DNA from: Nocardia jejuensis NBRC 103114
GTDB lineage: Bacteria > Actinomycetota > Actinomycetes > Mycobacteriales > Mycobacteriaceae
Length of the DNA: 38,636 bases
Assembly (NCBI RefSeq): GCF_001613145.1
Contig: NZ_BDBU01000069.1
Location: forward strand, 1-38,636
Reading direction: 5' to 3'
The notes below the pieces were generated by a model. It was given only the letters and a program-made list of their open reading frames with translations. It was not told the origin of the DNA and did not search any database. The translations under genes and the position numbers were made by a program. How positions within the stretch are numbered: position 1 is the first letter of the stretch; each line of letters begins with the position of its first letter. Shown here piece after piece: positions 30,348 through 37,676 of this stretch.

Positions 30348-31553
30348 TCAGAGGCTGTTGGCCAGCAGCGCGTACTGCGCGGCGATCTTCTGGCGCACCT
30401 CGGGTTCGTCATCGCTGCTCACCACGCCGATGTAGCGCTTGTAGACCACGTAGCAGCGGTTCTTGTACTCGGAGTCCTTGTCGCCCTTGCTGTTCAGCTG
30501 CACGCATTTGGCGCCGGGGACGTCCTTCGGGGCGTCGATGGTGTCGTAGTGATCGCTCTCGTCGGCCACCAGCGCGGTCATCAGGAGCTGGGCTCCGGCC
30601 GAGTCGCGCGTGCGGATGACGGTGGCGGTGTCGGCGGTGGCGAAGGCGTCCGCGCCGCTGTCCGCGACGGCTTTGACCAGAGTGGTCTGGTTGTTGGCGT
30701 TCTGGACGATCTTGTTGCCGCCGTACACCGCGAAACTGCGCGGGTCCGGCGTGTCGGCCCCGCGGTCCTCGACCACGGCTCGGGCCAGCAGATTGTCCGG
30801 ATCCACCCGCAGGCTCGACAGCTTGCTCTGCGGTGTGGGTGTGAACTTGTCGAGCGCGGCGACCTGGACGTCGAGGGTCTTGCGCACCCAGTCGAGCAGA
30901 TCCTGCTGATCGGCCCTGGGGCGCTCGATGAACAGCGAGATCACGAATTCCTTGTAGGGCAGGAACGCGCCCATGGTCGCCACCCCGGGCCGCCAGTGGA
31001 TCAGCGCGGCCGGGTACTGACTCAGGCTGAGCTTCTTGTTCAGGTCCGGAGCCACCCCGAAATCGGCGTCCTCGAGCCCCTGCGCGGCGGTCTTGGCCGT
31101 GGCGGTGTCGGCGAAGCGCAGCACCATATCGGTGACGGTGGTGGCGTCGGTGACCTTGCTGCCGGGGAGATCCGCCTTGTCCGAACCGCTGGCGGCGAAG
31201 GCGGTGATCAGGTTGTTCTTCTCCAGGACGGCCCGCGAGGGGGCGGCGAGCGCGGTCTTGGTGGCGTCCTCGGCATCGACGGTGGCGCGGCCGCCGCGAC
31301 CGTAGACCAGGGAGGAGTCGATCGCGATCGAGGGCACCACGGCATCGGCCATCCGGAAACCCTCGAGCAGCGCGCCGTGGCCCGCCGCGTCCTGCGGATA
31401 GGTGAACTTGTCGACGGAGAACGAGCCGACCTCGAGTTTGCGGACGTCGATCTCGCCGGGGGCCGCGGTGCCGTCCACGCTGCAGGCGGCCAGCAGCAGC
31501 GCGCTCAGCGATACGCACGCGGCGAACAGTGGTCTGCGGACTGTGCGAACCAT
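30348..31553 (-). CDS. Envelope lipoprotein, paralogue C (DUF7373-like)
   Basis: A 401-residue lipoprotein with the clearest lipobox of the three: FAACVSLSALLLAAC, Cys near 22. The mature part starts SVDGTAAPGEIDVRKLEVGSFSV, matching paralogue A. The cysteine pair (AKCVQL and NRCYVV, 17 residues apart) and the end AQYALLANSL are conserved. I chose ATG 31553 with GAGGA 6 nt upstream; the open frame to 31649 adds a non-lipoprotein N-terminus. It is the first gene of the minus-strand operon and is divergent from the zinc-ribbon/FHA gene. TACCTT at 31593-31588 on the minus strand could be its -10 element. Confidence 0.78.
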   Translation of the reverse strand: MVRTVRRPLFAACVSLSALLLAACSVDGTAAPGEIDVRKLEVGSFSVDKFTYPQDAAGHGALLEGFRMADAVVPSIAIDSSLVYGRGGRATVDAEDATKTALAAPSRAVLEKNNLITAFAASGSDKADLPGSKVTDATTVTDMVLRFADTATAKTAAQGLEDADFGVAPDLNKKLSLSQYPAALIHWRPGVATMGAFLPYKEFVISLFIERPRADQQDLLDWVRKTLDVQVAALDKFTPTPQSKLSSLRVDPDNLLARAVVEDRGADTPDPRSFAVYGGNKIVQNANNQTTLVKAVADSGADAFATADTATVIRTRDSAGAQLLMTALVADESDHYDTIDAPKDVPGAKCVQLNSKGDKDSEYKNRCYVVYKRYIGVVSSDDEPEVRQKIAAQYALLANSL

Positions 31554-31721
31554 GTCAGGTCCTCGTTCCTCCCGTAACGGTGCATCCAAGGTAGCGGACC
31601 CGCAGGCCCGCCACCGGGTCATCGTGTGATGGTGGCCCGGACGCAACATCGGGCAGCCACGTAATCTGGTTCATGTGCTGAACATCCCGTGCCGCGCGTA
31701 CTTCGGGGGCCGGTTCCGTTG

Positions 31722-33224
31722 ATGGATCGGCAGGTCGAGGTCGTCGCGGGCAATCATGTCGTCATCAGGGTGGCGGGCGCCGTGATCCTGGTCGCGCACA
31801 AGGAGCGGGGCAAACCCGCCACCGATTCGCGTGCCCTGGTGGCCGCCCGCGCCCTGGCCGATCTGGCGACCGAAGCCGGTGAACAGGCGCCCGGCGGTCC
31901 CGGCCGGCTGGTGGCGCGACAGGCCACGCGCTGGCTCATGAAGGACGCCGAGCGGATCTCGCCCGGAGTGCCCGTCGAATTCGGGATCCTCTCCGCCGCC
32001 GATACCGGTGGGCTGGCCATCTTCCTGCACGGATCCATCACGGCGGTGCTGTCCGGCGCGGTGACCGAGTACTACCGCGGCAGCGATGCGGCGTTCACCG
32101 TGGACCGGGTCGCCGACCATCCGTCCCGGGCGGCGGCGCTGTTCATCGAGGAGAGCAAGCGGCGGATCCCGGAGCTGCCCGAACGCGGAATCGGTTCGCT
32201 CGTCGAGGGAGTCGCGGCCGCCTCGGGCGCGGTGATCTGGTTCGAGGGGGAGCCGCTGCCGGTTCGGACCACGCCGGTGTTCCGCACCCCGCCCGAACCG
32301 GTGGCGGTGGCCGCGGGCCGCCGCGTGAGCGCGGGCGCCCGCGCCGACGATCCGCCGCCGCCGACCGCGGCCTTCGACCCGGAACCGGATCCGGGTGCGG
32401 TGGACCCCAACCTGGTTCCGACCCGGACCTCGGCGCGACTGCCGACCGCGCAGGAGCTCGCCGAGGCCCTCGGCGCTCGATCCGGTGGGTCCACGGCGGC
32501 GGCCACCGCCGGATCGACCCCGATCGTCGCCGACCCCTCGGCCGCGACGAGCGGATACAACCCGCGTGCGGAGGTCGATCCGCACCGCGCGGAGGTCGAT
32601 CGCCGTGCAGATTTCGATCCGCACCACGCGCCCACCGAGGTCGGCGGGCCGGGGAAATCCGGAGATTCGAGCGGCACCAATCCCGCACCCAAACCCGATC
32701 CGGACCTGCAGCGCCGGCTCGAGGCCACCGCCAAGGCCAACGCCCTGACCGTGAAGGTGCTCGGATTCAAGTGCGCGCGTGCGCATCCCAGTGATCCGCG
32801 CTCGGCGTTCTGCTCCGTGTGCGGGATGCCGGTGGATCAGACCCAGCCGGTATCGGAGGTGGTCCGGCCGCCGCTGGGCATGCTGGTGCTCGACGACGGC
32901 ATGACCTACGTGCTGGCGACGAACGCCGTGCTCGGTCGCGATCCGGAGTTCTCCGAGGCCGCGCGGAACGGGCTGGTGCCCTTGAAGATCGACGACACAT
33001 CCGGGGGCATGTCCCGCGCGCACGCCGAAATCGTGTTGATCAACTGGGATGTCACCGTGGTCGATCGCGGATCGACCAACGGCACCCGGGTGCGCGTGCC
33101 CGGGTACCGCGATTGGGTTCGGCTGCAACCCAATCAGCCGATGACCTTGATCGCCGGGTCGGAGGTCATGCTGGGCAATCGCATGCTGCGCCTGGAACCG
33201 GTCGCTCCGCCGCCCTTCGGCTGA
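31722..33224 (+). CDS. Zinc-ribbon and FHA domain protein
   Basis: A 500-residue protein with an unusual build. Residues about 1-180 form a folded N-terminal domain (MDRQVEVVAGNHVVIRVAG, LFIEESKRRIPELPERG) that I do not recognise. Residues 190-330 are a Pro/Asp/Arg-rich linker. A compact zinc-ribbon-like knot follows: Cys351, His355, Cys364, Cys367. The C-terminus is an FHA domain with Gly405-Arg406, Ser431-Arg432-x-His434 and Asn453-Gly454, the residues that hold phosphothreonine. No signal peptide is seen, so it is cytosolic. I chose ATG 31722; GTG 31689 has no ribosome site. A TAATCT at 31662-31667 may be its -10. It is a probable reader or substrate of the neighbouring kinase. Confidence 0.82.
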   Translation: MDRQVEVVAGNHVVIRVAGAVILVAHKERGKPATDSRALVAARALADLATEAGEQAPGGPGRLVARQATRWLMKDAERISPGVPVEFGILSAADTGGLAIFLHGSITAVLSGAVTEYYRGSDAAFTVDRVADHPSRAAALFIEESKRRIPELPERGIGSLVEGVAAASGAVIWFEGEPLPVRTTPVFRTPPEPVAVAAGRRVSAGARADDPPPPTAAFDPEPDPGAVDPNLVPTRTSARLPTAQELAEALGARSGGSTAAATAGSTPIVADPSAATSGYNPRAEVDPHRAEVDRRADFDPHHAPTEVGGPGKSGDSSGTNPAPKPDPDLQRRLEATAKANALTVKVLGFKCARAHPSDPRSAFCSVCGMPVDQTQPVSEVVRPPLGMLVLDDGMTYVLATNAVLGRDPEFSEAARNGLVPLKIDDTSGGMSRAHAEIVLINWDVTVVDRGSTNGTRVRVPGYRDWVRLQPNQPMTLIAGSEVMLGNRMLRLEPVAPPPFG

Positions 33225-33229
33225 GCGTC

Positions 33230-33247
33230 GCTTTCGGCGTCGAAAGC
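33230..33247. terminator. Bidirectional hairpin between the FHA and metallopeptidase genes
   Basis: GCTTTCG (33230-33236) pairs perfectly with CGAAAGC (33241-33247) around the tetraloop GCGT. It sits in the 24-bp gap between two convergent stop codons. Confidence 0.6.
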
Positions 33248-33248
33248 C

Positions 33249-34721
33249 CTAGCTGTACCGCGATTTACAGGTGTTCTGATCGCCCAGCACGCCCGCGCGG
33301 AACGCGTCGACCCGGGAGAATCCACTGGGCACCGTGCGCCCGTCGGTGTCACTGGCCGCCAGGCCGTCGGTGAGCAGACCGGAAACCGCCTCGTCCAGGT
33401 CGCCCGCGGACAGTCCGATATTGCCCTCGGTCTTGGATCTGCTGGGGTCCGCCAGCTTTCCGGTGATCACCCCCGACAGACAGGCCGCGCGCAGACCGGT
33501 TTTGGCTCCGGTGAGCGCCTGGCCCGCATCACGCTGCACGGCCAGCGCGTAGCGGGAGATGAAAACCACATAGGCGGTGAAATCTCCGGTCACCTTGACC
33601 GGCAGGCCATCCTGATCCTCGTCGTTCGCGACGCCGCGATCCTGCAGCGCCGGCAGATCGGTGCCGATGGTGTTGGTGGCGGGGCAGTAGGTGACCGGAA
33701 CGGTGTCGGTTCCGTTGCGGCAGTTCATCTTCGCCGTGCTGTAGTCGTACTTCGGCTCCGATTCGATCGGCATGATGGCGGCCATCGCCTTGGCGAGCTC
33801 GTCCAGGTTCGCCTGGTCCACATCGGATTCGCCGTGCGTGGAGTCGTTTCCGAAGGACTGCGGCAGATTGCCGCGGCGGCGGTCGATCTCCTTCTGGTCG
33901 ATGCCCTTGCAGCCCTTGGCCCCGTCGGTGAAACCGATCTGCACGGCCGTCACCCGCTCGAACGCCGATCCGTGCACGCTCTCGGGATCGTCGGGATTGT
34001 CGTCCCGGATCGCGACCGTGGCGGCCAGCACCTGGTTCAACCCGTCGGAGGTGTTGATGGTGAAGTGCTTCGACTTGCCTTCGGCCACATAGCGGATGAA
34101 CGCGCCGGAGAAACAGTCCGCCTGCTGCTCCTTGACGATGGTGGGCGTCTTGCGGTTGACGATCTTGGCCATGTCCTGGATCGCGTGGCCGTACTCGTGA
34201 GCCAGCACGCTGACCACCGACATCTTGCCGAAAGACTCCTGCACCGCGGGCAGCAGCACCGTCCGGTCCCAGCCGATCGTCCGATCCAGGCTGCAGTACG
34301 CGGCATTGACGAGGCGATAGGTGGTCTCGTCGCAGAACTTGGTCTCCTGTGAGCGGGGCGCCCGCGCACTCCAGGAGACGAACTTGGTCACGCGGACGAA
34401 GTCACCCTGGAACTGCTGGGGATATTCCCCTTGCCAATAGGTTTCGATGTCCTCGATGGCGTTCATCACCAGATGGTCGATCTCACCGCCGTCGGTGTTG
34501 TCCGGCTTCAGGTCGTAATCCGCGACTCCGGCGCGCGGCCCGTTCGGCCCGCTGGTGGTCGGCAGTCCGGCTACCTTGAAGGCGTCGTCGTAGATGGAGA
34601 CGGCACGACCGTGAACAGTTCGTGTACATCCGGTCAGCAGAATCGCCACCAGCGTGACGACACCCAGCACCACCGCAGTCCGTCGAAACGACGCACTCGC
34701 CACCCCCTGGCGTTTCGCCAC
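33249..34721 (-). CDS. Neutral zinc metallopeptidase, lipoprotein
   Basis: A 490-residue secreted peptidase of the YpfJ-like neutral zinc metallopeptidase family. A signal peptide ends in AILLTGC, placing the lipidated cysteine at 32. The zinc site is VLAHEYGHAIQ (His175, Glu176, His179) with Glu198 in KEQQADCFSGAF as the probable third ligand. I chose GTG 34721, which has GAGGAG 5 nt upstream; the frame extended to 34829 overlaps the divergent ABC gene and would bury the signal peptide. Several cysteines (130, 143 and later ones) could form disulfides outside the cell. The substrate is unknown; it is a candidate processing enzyme for nearby lipoproteins or ESX cargo. Confidence 0.88.
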   Translation of the reverse strand: MAKRQGVASASFRRTAVVLGVVTLVAILLTGCTRTVHGRAVSIYDDAFKVAGLPTTSGPNGPRAGVADYDLKPDNTDGGEIDHLVMNAIEDIETYWQGEYPQQFQGDFVRVTKFVSWSARAPRSQETKFCDETTYRLVNAAYCSLDRTIGWDRTVLLPAVQESFGKMSVVSVLAHEYGHAIQDMAKIVNRKTPTIVKEQQADCFSGAFIRYVAEGKSKHFTINTSDGLNQVLAATVAIRDDNPDDPESVHGSAFERVTAVQIGFTDGAKGCKGIDQKEIDRRRGNLPQSFGNDSTHGESDVDQANLDELAKAMAAIMPIESEPKYDYSTAKMNCRNGTDTVPVTYCPATNTIGTDLPALQDRGVANDEDQDGLPVKVTGDFTAYVVFISRYALAVQRDAGQALTGAKTGLRAACLSGVITGKLADPSRSKTEGNIGLSAGDLDEAVSGLLTDGLAASDTDGRTVPSGFSRVDAFRAGVLGDQNTCKSRYS

Positions 34722-34733
34722 GTGCACTCCTCG

Positions 34734-34752
34734 CAGACAGATCGGTTGTCTG
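34734..34752. promoter_or_regulatory. Inverted repeat in the metallopeptidase leader
   Basis: CAGACA (34734-34739) and TGTCTG (34747-34752) form a perfect dyad with a 7-bp spacer, just upstream of the metallopeptidase ribosome site. It could be an operator or an mRNA stem. Confidence 0.4.
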
Positions 34753-34804
34753 TCCCGGTATCGGGCAAGGGCTGATAAAGCGCAACGCCGTAGTCCGGGG
34801 CTTC

Positions 34805-34815
34805 GCATATTATGC
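34805..34815. promoter_or_regulatory. Symmetric -10 region for divergent transcription
   Basis: GCATATTATGC is a perfect 11-bp palindrome. On the plus strand TATTAT (34808-34813) ends 6 nt before the ABC gene's ATG, typical of a leaderless transcript. On the minus strand TAATAT (34812-34807) could serve the metallopeptidase gene with a leader of about 80 nt. Confidence 0.55.
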
Positions 34816-34819
34816 GGCC

Positions 34820-37564
34820 ATGTCTTCACCGGGGGCGCAGCAGATCACCGTGCGTCATGAGGGAACCGATCGGGTCTTCGACGCGAGCCAGCACATCACC
34901 ATGGGGCGTGCGCCCGAGGTGACGCTGTTCGTGGACAGCCCACTCGTATCCAGAGTGCACGCGACGCTGGCGTTCGAAGCCGGCGCCTGGGTGCTGACCG
35001 ACAACGGCAGCACCAACGGCGTTTTCGTCGATGCGCGGCGGCTCAACAGTCCGGTCGTCATCGCCCGGCCGACCCAGGTGCGCCTCGGCGACGCCATCAG
35101 CGGTCCGCTGCTGCATCTGCTGCCGCAGGGGGCGTCCGCACCGCCGTCGCAGCCGGACCGCCGGATGGCGCCGCCGCAGCAACAGCGTCCGCAGTCCCGG
35201 CCCCAGCCCCATGTCGCACCGCCCCATGTCGCACCGCCCAACGCCGCGCCGCCGAGTGCGCAGCAACCGCACGCGCAGCGACCGCCGGTGCAGCCGTGGC
35301 AGAACCCGGCCCCGCACCAGCCGCAGCAGAACATCCCCAGCGCGCAGCAGCAGCGCCCGCCGATCGCGCCGCAGCACGGTGGCCCGGGTGCACAGCGTCC
35401 GCAGCAGCGCGGCAATCCCAGTGCGCCACAGCAGCGTCCGCCCAGCTCGGCGCAGCCGCACGTGCCACCGGTGGGGCAGCCGCACGCGCCCGCCTCCAGC
35501 GCGCAGCCCGAGGTGCCGCTGCATCCCGACGCCGCCACCAACATGAACATGACCGCCAAGGCCAGCACCTCCATGCTGCCGCCGATGCGGGCGCGCTCGT
35601 CCTCGGCGCAGGTCGCCAGCGCGGATCGGCTGCCGCCCGGCGGGCTGCACATCGGCCGCACCAGCGACAACCAGATCGTGGTGAACGATCCGCTGGCCTC
35701 GCGCCGGCACGCCCGCCTGGTGAAGGACCGCGAGGGTCTGGCGCTCGAGGATCTGGGCTCGGCGAACGGCACCTTCGTCAACGGCCGCCGCGAACAGCGC
35801 GCGGTGCTGCGCGAACGCGACATCGTCACCATCGGCAACGTCGACTTCGTGGTCGATCAGGGCACCCTGGTGCACCGGCAGAAGCCCGCCGCCGAGCAGG
35901 GTCTGCACGTGCACGGCGTCGGCTTCACCGTCGAGAACAACAAGCAACTGCTGGTCGATGTGAACATGCAGGCCGGGCGCGGTTCGCTGACCGCGCTGAT
36001 CGGGCCGTCGGGCGCGGGCAAGTCGACGCTGTCCAAGCTCATCGCCGGATCGACCCGGCCGTCCACCGGCGTCGTCACCTTCGAGGGCCGCAATCTGCAC
36101 GCCGAATACGACGCGCTGCGGTCCCGCATCGGCATGGTGCCACAGGACGACGTGCTGCACCGGCAGTTGACCGTCATGCAGGCGCTGAACTTCGCCGCCC
36201 AGCTGCGGCTGCCGCCCGACACCAGCAAGGCCGACCGCAAGAAGGTCATCGCCGGTGTGCTGGACGAACTTTCGCTCACCCAGCACGCCGACACCCGCGT
36301 CGATCGGCTCTCGGGCGGTCAGCGCAAACGCGCCTCGGTGGCCATGGAACTGCTGACCGGTCCGTCGCTGCTGATTCTGGACGAGCCGACCTCCGGGTTG
36401 GATCCGGCGCTGGATCGCCAGGTCATGACCATGCTGCGCGAGCTCGCCGACGCGGGCCGCACGGTCATCGTGGTCACGCACTCGGTGGCCTGCCTGGACA
36501 TGTGCGATCAGGTGCTGCTGCTGGCGCCCGGCGGCAAGACCGCCTACGCCGGGCATCCAGGGCGGGCGCGAGACTTCCTGGGCACCAACGACTGGGCCGA
36601 GATCTTCGCCCGGGTGGCCGAGGATCCCGATCGCGCCTTCGCGAATTTCCGCTCCCGCCAGGCGTTCGCGCCGCCGCCACCGGCCGCGCAGCAGATCGCG
36701 CGCGCCAAGCCGCCCAAATCCAGTGCGTTCAAACAGTTCTCGACCCTCTCGCGCAGACAGCTGCGGCTGATCCTGGCCGATCGCGGGTATCTGGCGTTCC
36801 TGCTGGTACTTCCGTTCGTGCTGGGCGGGCTGTCGCTGGTGGTGCCGGGCAAGAACGGCTTCCACAAGGGTGCGCTCACCGCGATGCCGGACGGTTCGTA
36901 CGTGCTCACCGGTGGTGCGGAGGCGCAACAGCTGCTCGTGGTGCTGATCCTCGGCGCGTGCTTCATGGGTTCCACGCTGACCGTGCGTGATCTGGTGGGC
37001 GAACGGCCCATCTACTTCCGGGAGCGGGCCGTCGGGCTGCGATCCGGCGCGTATCTGATGTCCAAGGTCATGGTGTTCAGCATCGCGGCGCTGCTGCAGG
37101 CCGGCGTCATGATGGCCATCGTGCTGGTGGGCAAGAAGCGGCCCGGACCGGGTGCGGTGATCTCGGCGGGCAGCGCGGAGCTGTACATCGACATCGCGTT
37201 GACCGCGGTGTGCTGCGTGGTGCTCGGTCTGCTGCTGTCAACGCTGGCCAAATCCAACGAGCAGGTGATGCCGCTGCTGGTGGTCATCATCATGTGCCAG
37301 CTGGTGATGGCGGGCGGCATGATCCCGGTGACCAACCGGATTGTGCTGGATCAGCTTTCGTGGCTGTTCCCGGCGCGCTGGGGCTATGCCTCCGGAGCCT
37401 CGACGGTCAATATCCGCGATCTGTTCCCGGCCTCGCAGGCGGATTCGCTGTGGAAGCACGAGGCCGCCATCTGGGCGCTGGATGTCTCGATGCTCGGCGT
37501 GCTGACCGTGCTGCTGGCGCTGCTGACCTGGTCGCGGCTGCGGCTGAAGAAGTCCGCGTCGTGA
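34820..37564 (+). CDS. FHA-FHA-ABC transporter (Rv1747-like)
   Basis: A 914-residue fusion of regulator and exporter. The first FHA domain (about 8-100) has Gly29-Arg30, Ser44-Arg45-x-His47 and Asn66-Gly67. A Pro/Gln/His-rich linker (about 105-250) follows. The second FHA domain (about 272-350) has Gly279-Arg280, Ser294-Arg295-x-His297 and SANGTF. The ABC ATPase has GPSGAGKST (near 395), LSGGQRKRASVAMELL and LLILDEPTSGLDP (near 518). The C-terminal part has six membrane helices of the ABC-2 type. Mtb Rv1747 has this architecture, is phosphorylated by kinase PknF and is linked to cell-wall lipid export. The gene appears to be leaderless. Here a kinase of a different operon lies 4.6 kb away and could supply the phosphorylation. 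Confidence 0.93.
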   Translation: MSSPGAQQITVRHEGTDRVFDASQHITMGRAPEVTLFVDSPLVSRVHATLAFEAGAWVLTDNGSTNGVFVDARRLNSPVVIARPTQVRLGDAISGPLLHLLPQGASAPPSQPDRRMAPPQQQRPQSRPQPHVAPPHVAPPNAAPPSAQQPHAQRPPVQPWQNPAPHQPQQNIPSAQQQRPPIAPQHGGPGAQRPQQRGNPSAPQQRPPSSAQPHVPPVGQPHAPASSAQPEVPLHPDAATNMNMTAKASTSMLPPMRARSSSAQVASADRLPPGGLHIGRTSDNQIVVNDPLASRRHARLVKDREGLALEDLGSANGTFVNGRREQRAVLRERDIVTIGNVDFVVDQGTLVHRQKPAAEQGLHVHGVGFTVENNKQLLVDVNMQAGRGSLTALIGPSGAGKSTLSKLIAGSTRPSTGVVTFEGRNLHAEYDALRSRIGMVPQDDVLHRQLTVMQALNFAAQLRLPPDTSKADRKKVIAGVLDELSLTQHADTRVDRLSGGQRKRASVAMELLTGPSLLILDEPTSGLDPALDRQVMTMLRELADAGRTVIVVTHSVACLDMCDQVLLLAPGGKTAYAGHPGRARDFLGTNDWAEIFARVAEDPDRAFANFRSRQAFAPPPPAAQQIARAKPPKSSAFKQFSTLSRRQLRLILADRGYLAFLLVLPFVLGGLSLVVPGKNGFHKGALTAMPDGSYVLTGGAEAQQLLVVLILGACFMGSTLTVRDLVGERPIYFRERAVGLRSGAYLMSKVMVFSIAALLQAGVMMAIVLVGKKRPGPGAVISAGSAELYIDIALTAVCCVVLGLLLSTLAKSNEQVMPLLVVIIMCQLVMAGGMIPVTNRIVLDQLSWLFPARWGYASGASTVNIRDLFPASQADSLWKHEAAIWALDVSMLGVLTVLLALLTWSRLRLKKSAS

Positions 37565-37676
37565 ATCGGCCGGAGAACGCCGTCGCCGGAGGCGGTGCCC
37601 GCTCGCACCCGATCCGGTCGCCGAGGTGCGCGAAGTCGGCTCGATCGCGCGCCGCGTGGCCGCAGCAGGCACACTG

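Noticed and set aside
31689..31721. Upstream GTG start for the zinc-ribbon/FHA protein
   Set aside because: No ribosome site precedes it, and ATG 31722 starts the first folded-looking segment.
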